From the NCBI GenBank assembly GCA_002494625.1, contig DACH01000014.1, forward strand, positions 1 to 50,757: a DNA stretch of 50,757 nt, in the 5' to 3' direction. This document shows, in pieces, positions 15,034 through 23,080 of the stretch. Source of the stretch: Archaeoglobus sp. UBA234. GTDB taxonomy: Archaea > Halobacteriota > Archaeoglobi > Archaeoglobales > Archaeoglobaceae. Numbering within the stretch: the first letter of the stretch is position 1; the number at the start of each line of letters is the position of its first letter. The notes under the pieces were generated by a model. The model was not told where the DNA came from. It saw only the letters and a list, made by a program, of their open reading frames with translations, and ran no database searches. Made by a program: the position numbers and the translations under genes.

Positions 15034-16284
15034 TCAGGCGCCGAACTTACCTGCTCTGTTTGTTAAGTCGAGTGCAATGTGAATCAGGTCTCTACCCCTT
15101 ATTCTGCACAATCCACCTTTATATGCTTTTAGTTCTGAGAATTTTTTCACATCATCTACTCTGACACCATCATGGAGGATTGTAACCGGAACAGGGTCTG
15201 CTGTATGGTCTCTGACAGTTACGGGAGTGGAGTGATCGGCTGTTATGATCATGCATATCTCCGAAAAGTCAAGTTCTCTGAGAATTTCAATCTCTCTGTC
15301 AAGCCTCTCAATAAATCTCTTTTTACCCTCAAAATCACCATCATGTCCAAATTCATCTGCAGCCTTTATGTGTACAAGAACAACATCGTATCTATCGAGA
15401 GCCCTGATCGCTGTAGAGAACTTTCCTCTCAGATTCGTCCTGCTGTTTCCGGTAGCTCCTTCAACTTCTATAATGTCTGCTCCTATGAACCTTCCTATCC
15501 CCTTTATAAGGGTTGTTCCGGTTATAAAGGCAAGTTTCAACCCGAACTTTTCTTCAAAGGATTGTACCTTTCTAACAACTCCACCACCACGGAGCAGCAG
15601 GACATTTCCCTTTAACAAACCCTTTTTCTCTCTCTCAATATTGACCGGATGGCTGTCCAGCAATCTGTGTGCCTCCTCCATAAAGTAGTTTATAGCTTCT
15701 GCCGTGATTCTCGCTTTATCGCTGTCATCAAGGGGTTTTGCCTTTTTTACATTTTTTCCAGTCTCTTTCGGGTCTGTATCTGAAACCCTGTCAGAAATCA
15801 TCTTTCCTCTGAAAACTATTGCCCCTCTATGCCCGCTACCCCTCCTGAAGGTAAACTCAATTCCGAATCTGCTCAGATCTATTTTGCTTACTGCCTCAAC
15901 GAGCGCATCTGTATCGCTGATTCTCCCTGCTCTCCTATCAATAACTTTTTTCTCGAAAACACTTTCTCCGTTACCTTCAACAGTACCGAAATTCACTCTA
16001 AAGGCAAGATCACCATGTTTTAACTCTATTCCAGCTCCGGCAGCCTCAATAGGACCCCTCCCGGAGTAACATTCAAAGGGATTGTATCCAAAAAGAGCCA
16101 AGTGGGATGTATCACTTCCGGGGCGGATTCCAGGAGAAATTGTGTCCATGATTCCATTAATCCCTTTCCCGGCAAAGTAGTCGAGATTTGGTGTATCTGC
16201 TGATTCAAGAGGGGTTGTGTTACCTACAGGTCTGTCGGAGATGCCATCAATAACAATCAGGAGAATTTTTTTTAGAGTCATCAA
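15034..16284 (-). CDS. apgM: 2,3-bisphosphoglycerate-independent phosphoglycerate mutase, archaeal type
   Basis: This enzyme interconverts 3- and 2-phosphoglycerate in glycolysis and gluconeogenesis. The protein has 416 residues and belongs to the alkaline-phosphatase superfamily. The first metal Asp is in LLIVIDGISD, and the catalytic-serine region reads PGIRPGSDTSHLALFGYNP. The second metal cluster is HIKAADEFGHDGDFEGK, followed by ITADHSTPV. The size and GSDTSH phrase fit archaeal ApgM rather than bacterial GpmI. A second ATG follows the first directly, so the start may be 16281. The bactofilin-like gene follows in the same operon. Confidence 0.95.
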   Translation of the reverse strand: MMTLKKILLIVIDGISDRPVGNTTPLESADTPNLDYFAGKGINGIMDTISPGIRPGSDTSHLALFGYNPFECYSGRGPIEAAGAGIELKHGDLAFRVNFGTVEGNGESVFEKKVIDRRAGRISDTDALVEAVSKIDLSRFGIEFTFRRGSGHRGAIVFRGKMISDRVSDTDPKETGKNVKKAKPLDDSDKARITAEAINYFMEEAHRLLDSHPVNIEREKKGLLKGNVLLLRGGGVVRKVQSFEEKFGLKLAFITGTTLIKGIGRFIGADIIEVEGATGNSRTNLRGKFSTAIRALDRYDVVLVHIKAADEFGHDGDFEGKKRFIERLDREIEILRELDFSEICMIITADHSTPVTVRDHTADPVPVTILHDGVRVDDVKKFSELKAYKGGLCRIRGRDLIHIALDLTNRAGKFGA

Positions 16285-16371
16285 AAAAGTATTGTAGCTG
16301 ATTTTTAAATATTGTGCCCTTTGAAAAAGTTTTAAAGTGGATTGCTCACGATGATCTCCAAAACATCTCTC

Positions 16372-16785
16372 CTACGATTTTTTTCCGGATTCAAGTTCTT
16401 TCAGCCTTTTGAGGAGCATCTTTTTGATCGCAAGCAGGTCTTCTCTTAAAGATTTGAGTTCTTCTATTTTCTCATCAATCTCCTGAAGCTTCTTTTCTCC
16501 ATAATTCAGTGTGAGTTTAATCTGCTCAGGCTCGCTAACATCATACATTTCGATCATTTCTTTAATTTCTTTCAACGAGAAACCAAGCCTTTTACCCCTC
16601 AGAATTAGCTTGAGTCTTGCTCTATCTTTTCTTGTAAAAATTCTCTGATTTCCTGAAGTTCTTTTTGGTGACAGCAGTCCAAACTCCTCGTAGTATCTTA
16701 TAGTTCTCGTACTTATTTCAAACTCCTTTGCAAGTTCCGAGATCGTGAAGGTCTCTTTTTTCTTTTCCCCCTTGGATGGAGCCAT
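16372..16785 (-). CDS. MerR-family transcription regulator
   Basis: 137 residues. The winged HTH reads FTISELAKEFEISTRTIRYY, then EEFGLLSPKRTSGNQRIFTR (about 13-52). The long C-terminal coiled coil (about 85-135) is rich in Lys and Glu. No Cys lies in the effector region, so it is not a metal sensor of the CueR/ZntR kind. The overall form recalls LiuR-type MerR proteins that control branched-chain or fatty-acid degradation. With acyl-CoA metabolism prominent in this group of archaea, that is a fair guess only. It lies between ogg and apgM. Confidence 0.85.
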   Translation of the reverse strand: MAPSKGEKKKETFTISELAKEFEISTRTIRYYEEFGLLSPKRTSGNQRIFTRKDRARLKLILRGKRLGFSLKEIKEMIEMYDVSEPEQIKLTLNYGEKKLQEIDEKIEELKSLREDLLAIKKMLLKRLKELESGKKS

Positions 16786-16830
16786 TACAAAAAGTTCTTT
16801 TCAGGGGTTAAAATTTTTTTGAACAAAAAG

Positions 16831-17448
16831 CTACTTCATCACCTTTCCGGTTGAGAGGTACCAGAGGTAAAGGTCAAGCTCACCGGGCCTCATTTCAAGC
16901 TTTGATGCAAGATTGATGAATCTTTTTTCTATCTCAAGGTATCGTTTTCTTGAAAGGTTTTTTGGCATCTCTGTAATACCGGAATTATGCATTATTCTCA
17001 GAATATGCCTGTCAAGAATCGCATAGTCCAGAAAGCCAACATTTCTGAGGAAGTGACTTGCCTCCTTGTATCCAATGCCCTTTACATTTTTTACGAGCCA
17101 CTCCCTCTTTTCCTCCACTTCCTCAAGAATATCCTTTATCCTCAGATATCTGCGTGCTTCAACGATGTACTTTGCCCTCACATTGTAAAATCTGTATCCG
17201 GCTTCCCTCAACTTCGTTGCCAGAGATTCCTCGCTCAGATTTGCGAACCCCTCATAACCTAAAGCATCTTGGATTTTAATCCCGATTTCTGCCGAAGAAT
17301 TTGCTGTGAGAATACAAAAGCAAAGCTCACTAAACCACGCATAATTTCCCTTTTCTCTCATTGAAAGAAACTCATCAATCCTTTTCTCCACTACTCTGCC
17401 AATCAGAGGCTTGAGGCTCTCAACCTTACGAACAAGCTTGGAACTCAT
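16831..17448 (-). CDS. 8-oxoguanine DNA glycosylase/lyase, Ogg2 type
   Basis: 205 residues. The HhH-GPD fold appears as FSELCFCILTANSSAEIG in the N-terminal region, the hairpin VKGIGYKEASHFLRNVG with the catalytic lysine (about 124-140), and YAILDRHILRIM with the catalytic aspartate. The C-terminus ELDLYLWYLSTGKVMK matches archaeal Ogg2. It lacks the FeS cluster of endonuclease III. It removes 8-oxoguanine and cleaves the strand. It follows rps27e by 54 bases and takes the position where eIF2-alpha usually follows in archaeal S27e operons. Confidence 0.88.
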   Translation of the reverse strand: MSSKLVRKVESLKPLIGRVVEKRIDEFLSMREKGNYAWFSELCFCILTANSSAEIGIKIQDALGYEGFANLSEESLATKLREAGYRFYNVRAKYIVEARRYLRIKDILEEVEEKREWLVKNVKGIGYKEASHFLRNVGFLDYAILDRHILRIMHNSGITEMPKNLSRKRYLEIEKRFINLASKLEMRPGELDLYLWYLSTGKVMK

Positions 17449-17502
17449 CTCGGGAACCTGCTTTAGTTTCAGAAATTGTCGAAGGGAAAAAAGAGTTAAA
17501 AT

Positions 17503-17679
17503 TTACTCAAGTACTTTAACGATCTCAGCCTTGATTGAACCTCTTCCCCCACTGTGTTCGGCAAGAGTTCTTCCACATACCAAACACTTAACATCGATGG
17601 ATGGGTGGTCAAAAATCACCTGGAGATTCTCGCAATCCGGACATTTTACCCTTATGAACTTGCTTTTTTTCACGCCCAT
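17503..17679 (-). CDS. rps27e: Ribosomal protein S27e
   Basis: 58 residues starting MGVKKSKFIRVKCPDC. The zinc finger is CPDC then CLVC, 14 residues apart. Eight further codons are open upstream to a TTG, but ATG 17679 with GAGGTGAG before it is the normal start. The stop of L44e is 10 bases upstream, the usual archaeal pairing. Confidence 0.95.
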   Translation of the reverse strand: MGVKKSKFIRVKCPDCENLQVIFDHPSIDVKCLVCGRTLAEHSGGRGSIKAEIVKVLE

Positions 17680-17689
17680 GAAGCTCACC

Positions 17690-17965
17690 TCAGACAAGCT
17701 CAAATCTTTTCGCCCTCCAGGTTGGTCTGTGTTCAGCTTTCTTACACTCAGTACACCTGTATCTTATATTTACTCTCTTCGTGGGCTTATCTCCACCAGG
17801 AACCTTGCTGAATTTTCCGAGGTTCCCGACCTTTCCTCTTCTTGCCTTCTGTCTGTTAATCCATCTGAGAGAGCTTTGCCTGCCTTTGCTTACCTTTTCA
17901 ACTTCATGAACGGTATGTTTCCCACAATATTTGCAGTAAGTTCTTACCTTCTTTGGGTATTTCAT
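17690..17965 (-). CDS. rpl44e: Ribosomal protein L44e
   Basis: 91 residues. The N-terminal CKYC and the later CTEC form the zinc site, and the middle is basic (SLRWINRQKARRGKVGNLGK). It lies near the E-site in the large subunit. Its ATG overlaps the stop of the GINS gene by 4 bases, so both are translated from one mRNA with rps27e. Confidence 0.96.
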   Translation of the reverse strand: MKYPKKVRTYCKYCGKHTVHEVEKVSKGRQSSLRWINRQKARRGKVGNLGKFSKVPGGDKPTKRVNIRYRCTECKKAEHRPTWRAKRFELV

Positions 17966-18525
17966 TCTCTGTTCACCTCTATGATTTCTATTGGCTCAAC
18001 AGCATCAGCTTTAATGAGTGCTTTAGCATTTAACTTTGGAAGTGTAACCACCTCTTCCCGACTCAATTTATATGTTTTTCCATCGATCCCCTCAAACTCC
18101 TCAATATCGGTTTTCACCCTGACAAGCACATATTCTGGGAGATCTTTTTCAATATGCTTTTCATCAACTGCTTTTTTCATCCCGGAAATAACTGCATCTC
18201 TGTAATCTGAGAGAGTTTCAACAAGCTTGGCATAGAGATTTCTTTCCACTGAGGTCAGATTTTCCACACTCCCTCCCTCGCCACACACAGCTGCCCAGGC
18301 TGCCCTTATGATTTTACTCGTCCGGGTCTCAAAGATTTTCCTGTGAATCCGTCTGATTGTCCGGATGTTATCATCAATCCTGGAAATTTCGTAGTCATCA
18401 GCCTCTTTTCTCAGATTTTCCAGCTCGGAAATTTTTTCCTGTATCTTCTCATAAAAGTCATCTTCAAGTTTGGTAAGCCTGTTTCTGTTTTTTTCAAGGA
18501 TAATAAGAAGCTCGTCAATATCCAT
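17962..18525 (-). CDS. GINS complex subunit (Gins51/Gins15 type)
   Basis: 187 residues from ATG 18525; a longer frame reaches 18591, but its extra residues overlap priS and do not fit the family. The N-terminal A domain is helical (IDELLIILEKNRNRL, SKIIRAAWAAVCGEG, LTSVERNLYAKLVETL). The C-terminal B domain is small and beta-rich (YVLVRVKTDIEEFEGIDGK, VVTLPKLNAKALI). The helical A domain first is the Gins51 order. GINS links MCM helicase and the replication fork. Neighbours priS and rpl44e are the typical archaeal arrangement. Confidence 0.85.
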   Translation of the reverse strand: MDIDELLIILEKNRNRLTKLEDDFYEKIQEKISELENLRKEADDYEISRIDDNIRTIRRIHRKIFETRTSKIIRAAWAAVCGEGGSVENLTSVERNLYAKLVETLSDYRDAVISGMKKAVDEKHIEKDLPEYVLVRVKTDIEEFEGIDGKTYKLSREEVVTLPKLNAKALIKADAVEPIEIIEVNRE

Positions 18526-19642
18526 ATCTCGCCATCCCCCTGCAGATAAGGTGTACAGCAAGAAACTCAGGGATCTTAATCTTTTCTCCACCCCGGAGTT
18601 TGAATATCTCTCCCCCCATTCTCACCTCAACCCTGACATTTGGTATCAACCTTATTTCAACCTTTTCATCCCCAAATGCAATCGCATCAATGAAAGGATC
18701 AAACTCCTCAAGGTGGTCACGGCTTACTTCCATTACCCTCAGACCGCTTTTTCCGTGGATTGAACCGGGGAATCTTATCAACCTTTTAACATCAGCTGTA
18801 ACGGGGGCATCTATATGCACTCCAACTTTTGAAATGCAGCTCTCTATAATTTTATCGGTAAGTTCGAGGAACTTCTTGCTGCTGGTTATTTTTTCAATGG
18901 AGTATTTTCCAGAAAGGAATTTTTTTGAAAGCTCCTCGTCTGAAATCATGATTTTTAGCTTTTTTTCTAATCTTTCAGTTACATCCTTTCTCAAGCCCTG
19001 TTTTTTCAAGATTTCTGATAGATTCCCTTTTTCAATGAGTTTTTTTATAAAGGCAAGAAAGCATCTCCTCACCCTGATCATCTGCATGCTTGCAGAGGAT
19101 ATTTCGGGGGAGTTGAGGGAGAGATAATCGACTATTTCTCTTCTTTCAGGGGATTCGAGTCTCCTGAAATTCTCATCATAAACATGGATGTGATACCCTC
19201 TGCCACCTGAAAAGACAATTTTTATTTTTCTGGCATCAACCCCAAAATCATTCTCAAGGATCTCCGTAAGGCGGATAATCTCTCTTTTTGCTATCTCTAT
19301 TGCATCCTCCATTTTCGTTCCTGGCTTGAGGGGCAAGTGATCTGCATCTATATCGAATATGAGGTCAGCAAAAAGCCACCCCTTTCTCTCCATCGGTTCA
19401 GATGGTTTATCATAGCATGCAGAGGAATAATAAATGTGGGCTGGTGGTGAAGAAATCAAAAAGGATCTCAGGGACTCAGGAGAGTGGAAAGAGATGTGCC
19501 TGTGCATGAAAAATGCAGGAAAGTTTTCGAGAAGTACAAAAGCCCATTCCCTCCTTTCAAAGTCAGGGGGAGGTGTAAGCTCAGCTTTTGAATAGTACTC
19601 TCCAAACTTTTTCATGAGGTAAGCTTTTGAAAGATCATCCAC
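18515..19642 (-). CDS. priS: DNA primase small (catalytic) subunit
   Basis: Catalytic AEP subunit that starts primers with PriL. The metal-binding pair is DLIFDIDADHL (about residues 97 and 99), and the nucleotide-binding phrase is VFSGGRGYHIHV. GSIHGKSGLRV is the conserved C-terminal part. I place the start at GTG 19642 (375 residues), because a TATA-like AATATATC lies 22-29 bases upstream and would give a leaderless mRNA. The frame is open to 19708, and ATG 19615 is another choice. It overlaps the GINS gene by 11 bases. Confidence 0.92.
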   Translation of the reverse strand: MDDLSKAYLMKKFGEYYSKAELTPPPDFERREWAFVLLENFPAFFMHRHISFHSPESLRSFLISSPPAHIYYSSACYDKPSEPMERKGWLFADLIFDIDADHLPLKPGTKMEDAIEIAKREIIRLTEILENDFGVDARKIKIVFSGGRGYHIHVYDENFRRLESPERREIVDYLSLNSPEISSASMQMIRVRRCFLAFIKKLIEKGNLSEILKKQGLRKDVTERLEKKLKIMISDEELSKKFLSGKYSIEKITSSKKFLELTDKIIESCISKVGVHIDAPVTADVKRLIRFPGSIHGKSGLRVMEVSRDHLEEFDPFIDAIAFGDEKVEIRLIPNVRVEVRMGGEIFKLRGGEKIKIPEFLAVHLICRGMARYGY

Positions 19643-19714
19643 AGGAAGTATTTTCTTGCTCTGATATATTAGCTTAACTGGGTTTGTAGATATAAGGGTT
19701 AAATGCAAATGGAT

Positions 19715-21040
19715 TCAGCTTTTGTTCCACTTCAGCAGTCTTTTTTCCCCTTCTATTCTCTTAATATCGGTTATATCCTGAACTACTTCAAGAGTTCCAA
19801 GATACTCTCCACTATCATCTCTTACTGCAAAGTATATTATGTGTATCTTTCTTTTTCCCATCTGAATCCAGAATTCAGCAACATCTTTCTCTCTTTCCTT
19901 AAATGCCTTCAGTATCTTATTAACGATGTGAACACTCCTCGGTGGGTGACAAAACTGAACTTTTCTGCCTATAATTGATGGAGTTCTTGTGAATATTCTA
20001 TCTTTCCCTGAGAAAAACCTCACCCTATCTCTGGAATCGATAAAGGTTATGTCAAAGGGGAGCGTTTTGAAAATGGCATTTATTTCCTGTTTTGAAAGAA
20101 ATCCAACATAAAATTCCATGTCTCCCTCTTTTTTAACCTTATAGTCATCCGGTTTGATAATCTGACCCTTTAGAATCTCCTGCACTTCTTGAGGCAGATT
20201 TATGAGCTGTTCAGGTGTAAGCGATGCATATATCTCATAGGGTTGCAGGGGTTTCACACTGGACACCCACTCGGGTGGAGAAACCTTGTAGTATCCAATC
20301 TGGTGTTCCTGTTGCTTAATCGCTTTCCATTCTCCCTCAGAAAGCAGAACTTTTAGAGTTGGGTAGAATATATTGTTCTCCCTGAAAACCATATCTATCA
20401 GGGCTGACGATACATCTATTGCTTTTCTGCTGATTTTTCCAATGTATTCCTTCCATGCATCCCCAGGATCCTCGGAAAGTAATCTGATAAGCTTTCTCAA
20501 TCCCGCTCTGATCTCATCATGCTTAAACCAGAGCACGTTAGGAATAGCTGTAATACCTCTTCTCTCGATGTAGGGGAAAATCAGCATCTCTTCTCTGTTG
20601 TAGTGTGTATGTCCCACTTTAACGAGTTCATTCACGAGATCAGTTAGATTCTCAAGTATCTCATTCTGTATCTCCCCATCTTTTTCCAGTGTGGTTACAA
20701 GCAGGTTTAGCATTTCAGCATCCTTCACAATTTCGTTGTTCTCCATGTAAAGTGTTTGAAGGGGATGTCCAGGAGGCAGATCACTCACATCAAACGCCCC
20801 CTCAACGCTCTCCCTGAAAAGTTCAACATGTATATCGCACATCTTGGCAATCTCCCTTGTTGATATCCCTTCACTTACAAGCTCCTGTTCTATGAGTGGA
20901 ATCTCCAGAGGAGATAAGCCTATCAAAACATCTCTGAACTGCTCTTTAAGTTCTTTAACATCTTTTCCCTCATGCAATTGTCTGAGCAGGTTTTTAAGCA
21001 TCTCTTTTTTACTCTCAGAATTTTTTAACGCCTCAGTCAT
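19715..21040 (-). CDS. DUF438 - hemerythrin - PAS protein
   Basis: 441 residues in three parts. DUF438 (about 5-80; LLRQLHEGKDVKELKEQF, SPLEIPLIEQELVSEGIS). A hemerythrin-like HHE domain (about 90-235) with H92 in PPGHPLQ, HTHYNREEMLIFP and WFKHDEIR as likely di-iron ligands. A C-terminal PAS domain (about 310-430; GFLSKQEINAIFKTLPFDIT). Such COG2461 proteins are taken to sense O2, NO or redox state, and lack a DNA-binding domain. A perfect inverted repeat at 21051-21068 lies just before the ATG. It is divergent from the DUF1858 gene, a common companion. Confidence 0.85.
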   Translation of the reverse strand: MTEALKNSESKKEMLKNLLRQLHEGKDVKELKEQFRDVLIGLSPLEIPLIEQELVSEGISTREIAKMCDIHVELFRESVEGAFDVSDLPPGHPLQTLYMENNEIVKDAEMLNLLVTTLEKDGEIQNEILENLTDLVNELVKVGHTHYNREEMLIFPYIERRGITAIPNVLWFKHDEIRAGLRKLIRLLSEDPGDAWKEYIGKISRKAIDVSSALIDMVFRENNIFYPTLKVLLSEGEWKAIKQQEHQIGYYKVSPPEWVSSVKPLQPYEIYASLTPEQLINLPQEVQEILKGQIIKPDDYKVKKEGDMEFYVGFLSKQEINAIFKTLPFDITFIDSRDRVRFFSGKDRIFTRTPSIIGRKVQFCHPPRSVHIVNKILKAFKEREKDVAEFWIQMGKRKIHIIYFAVRDDSGEYLGTLEVVQDITDIKRIEGEKRLLKWNKS

Positions 21041-21050
21041 GCTAAAAGTT

Positions 21051-21068
21051 TTTAGTTTTCAAACTAAA
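21051..21068. promoter_or_regulatory. Perfect palindrome before the DUF438-hemerythrin gene
   Basis: TTTAGTTT and AAACTAAA are separated by TC. The site lies 11-28 bases upstream of the ATG at 21040 and would block or guide transcription there. The protein that binds it is unknown. Confidence 0.5.
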
Positions 21069-21167
21069 TAAACATTTGCCGGTACCATCTAATTTCTGAT
21101 AAATTTTGATTTTGTTTCCCGCTGTATCATTGAAAAATATAATATATTTTGAAATCTATGTAATTGT

Positions 21168-21635
21168 ATGGGTGGATTGGTAGATTTAAGGGGTATGGAA
21201 TTTACTGAGATGTTAGAGAGAGCTGTAATGAGTTTGGAAGAGGTTGAAGAGGGAGAATTTCTGGACTTTATAATTGACTCAGACTCTGTGAAGTTTATCC
21301 AGCATATAGAAGAGATAACTTCAAAATATGAGATAAAGGAGATGGATGGATACACCATTGTTAAACTGTGGAAGGAAAGACCTGCGGAACTTGAAACGAG
21401 AGAAGAGTTTAAAATTGATGAGAATACAAATGTTGGAAAGCTCATTGAAAGATACCCTGAAGCTGTGGACATTTTAGTCCGGTATGGTTTTACACCCCTT
21501 AAAAACCCTGTTTTGAGAAAGGTGTTAGCCAAGACAATAACTCTCGGAAGAGCAAGGAAGCTAAAAGGGCTCTCGGATGAAGAATTTAAAAATCTGCTTG
21601 AGGCACTGGAAAAGCTTGCTGAAATTGAAAAATGA
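21168..21635 (+). CDS. TusA-like plus DUF1858 protein
   Basis: 155 residues. The first part (VDLRGMEFTEMLERAVMSLE, FLDFIIDSDSV) has the layout of SirA/TusA-like or DUF2249 domains, without the CPxP motif. The second part is DUF1858 (NVGKLIERYPEAVDILVRYG, about 84-103), a domain often linked to hybrid-cluster and hemerythrin proteins. The usual Cys pair after GF is replaced by TPLKN. A TATA-like AATATAATATATT ends about 20 bases before the ATG, so a leaderless mRNA is likely. It shares its 127-base upstream gap with the DUF438 gene, which suggests common control. Confidence 0.72.
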   Translation: MGGLVDLRGMEFTEMLERAVMSLEEVEEGEFLDFIIDSDSVKFIQHIEEITSKYEIKEMDGYTIVKLWKERPAELETREEFKIDENTNVGKLIERYPEAVDILVRYGFTPLKNPVLRKVLAKTITLGRARKLKGLSDEEFKNLLEALEKLAEIEK

Positions 21636-21742
21636 ATAGGGTTTTTACCTAATAAAGGGCGTTGGTTGCTGACATCATTAAGGCTTTGTACAAACCCTTT
21701 TAAAAGGTTAGGTATTTGAAATTTGAAAGTTAAATGATTGTC

Positions 21743-22921
21743 TTACTGAAGTCCTCTGAACCAATCGACAAGGATCTCAAACTGCTTGTGGGTGTTCACG
21801 ATATCGGTGTCCATGGGGCTTTTGAAGAAAAAGCCCAACTCTTTTACAACACCGTACTGTCCCTTTTTCTTGGCAAAAATCAAAAACCTCGCTAAATCTA
21901 TAATCAGTGGTGCTGCAACAATCGCATCTATAGCATCCCAGATAAAGTAGAACTTCATTGCTGTGCCAAGGAATCCTCTGAAGTGAATGAAGTCAAAAGC
22001 CATCTTGTTGTCGACCAGACTTGGGAAGTATTCAATTTCTGTTATGCTGTATGGAGACTCCCCGAGAATTTTCTCAAGAACACTGTCTTTGCTGAAAACC
22101 TTGCTCTCCTTGTTATCGTTGTGACTTAAAACCTTTCCGTCAAAATCACCGAGAATGTTGTAACCCATCCATCCAAGTATTTTCAGATTTCTGTAGGCAA
22201 ACATGGGGGCGAGAGTTGTTTTAACCAGCGTCTCACCTGTTTTTCCATCGTTTCCTGCATGTGGTACCCTGTTTTTGATGGCAAGCTCTTTAAGGGCAGG
22301 TATGCTTGAACCTGCACTTGGTGTGAAGTTTGCATAGGGGAGACCGAGTTTCAGTGCTCCATAGGCGTAAAGCATGCTCGCCGAGATGTACTCTTTCTTG
22401 TTGTCATCGATAGCTCTTTCAAATCCTTCAATGCTTCCATGGATATCCTTGCTGTAGTTTGGCAAAGGCTCGGTTGAAGCAATGTTTATAACAACTGTCT
22501 CCTCATCTGCAAACTTCTTCATGTCAGATATAAGTGTATCGGCTATTTCTCTAAGGTTAAGTCCATCATCTTCGAGTGTTTTTAGCTCTCCAAGCTCTGA
22601 AAGCCCAGTTCCACAGTTAAGTGCAGTTCCGGGCTTGGCAACGATTCTCTCAAGGTCGTCTCTGACGGTTTCAAGAAAACTTTTATCGAAATGTCTGTTG
22701 AGCTCCCAGTGTTCAAGGGCAGCCTCATAGGCGTTCTCCTTCATCCTCACCTCATGCCCTCCAAACTCAAATCCTGATGAGATATTCTTCTTCAAATTAT
22801 TGAAGTGAGGGAGTTCTGAAACGAGTCCTGTGAACTCATCATAACCTTTTTCTATATTCTTTGCACCAACCATCGCGGTGGTTGATACAATCCCGTATGA
22901 GCCGATAATCCAGACCTTCAT
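21743..22921 (-). CDS. myo-Inositol-1-phosphate synthase
   Basis: This enzyme makes L-myo-inositol-1-phosphate from glucose-6-phosphate with NAD+. At 392 residues it matches the A. fulgidus enzyme in length. The Rossmann motif is WIIGSYGIVSTTAMVG (residues 4-19), followed by NIASTEPLPNYS, the SAGSSIPALKELA loop and GNDGKTGETLVKTTLAP with the catalytic lysines, and GWMGYNILGDFDG. Inositol phosphate feeds archaetidylinositol lipids and, in Archaeoglobales, di-myo-inositol phosphate, a heat/osmotic solute. The promoter region carries a 17-base palindrome (22942-22958). Confidence 0.95.
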   Translation of the reverse strand: MKVWIIGSYGIVSTTAMVGAKNIEKGYDEFTGLVSELPHFNNLKKNISSGFEFGGHEVRMKENAYEAALEHWELNRHFDKSFLETVRDDLERIVAKPGTALNCGTGLSELGELKTLEDDGLNLREIADTLISDMKKFADEETVVINIASTEPLPNYSKDIHGSIEGFERAIDDNKKEYISASMLYAYGALKLGLPYANFTPSAGSSIPALKELAIKNRVPHAGNDGKTGETLVKTTLAPMFAYRNLKILGWMGYNILGDFDGKVLSHNDNKESKVFSKDSVLEKILGESPYSITEIEYFPSLVDNKMAFDFIHFRGFLGTAMKFYFIWDAIDAIVAAPLIIDLARFLIFAKKKGQYGVVKELGFFFKSPMDTDIVNTHKQFEILVDWFRGLQ

Positions 22922-22941
22922 AACACCACCATCAAATTCAG

Positions 22942-22958
22942 TGATTGATAATCAATCA
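22942..22958. promoter_or_regulatory. Operator-like palindrome in the inositol-phosphate synthase promoter
   Basis: TGATTGA-TAA-TCAATCA is a perfect inverted repeat. On the minus strand it follows a TATA-like CTTTAAAG (about 22965-22972) and precedes the ATG by about 20 bases. A single half-site TGATTGA recurs at 23015-23021. Confidence 0.5.
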
Positions 22959-23031
22959 GAGAAGTCTTTAAAGCGCTCAGCATAAATATCTTGCTGTGCT
23001 ATTTTCAATATAGTTGATTGACGAAGTCCAA

Positions 23032-23056
23032 TTCGATAATTTTCGATAAATTTATA
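23032..23056 (+). promoter_or_regulatory. TATA box with tandem TTCGATAA repeats
   Basis: TTCGATAA occurs at 23032-23039 and 23042-23049, one helix turn apart, running into TTTATAAATT (about 23047-23056). The ATG is at 23081, so the mRNA is probably leaderless. The repeats overlap the TATA box, as expected for autoregulation by the HTH protein. Confidence 0.5.
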
Positions 23057-23080
23057 AATTAGAAACCCCTTTTTTCGGGT

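Noticed and set aside
13886..16069. Several plus-strand frames over the bactofilin-like and apgM genes
   Set aside because: Antisense shadows of two well supported minus-strand genes.
17411..18205. 264-codon plus-strand frame across ogg, rps27e, rpl44e and GINS
   Set aside because: It is antisense to four recognised genes and its product is Ser/Phe/Leu-rich without motifs.
21696..21707. Palindrome CCTTTTAAAAGG between convergent DUF1858 and inositol-phosphate synthase genes
   Set aside because: An AT-rich 12-base palindrome without a loop, far from any start; it may be part of a terminator but nothing supports a role.
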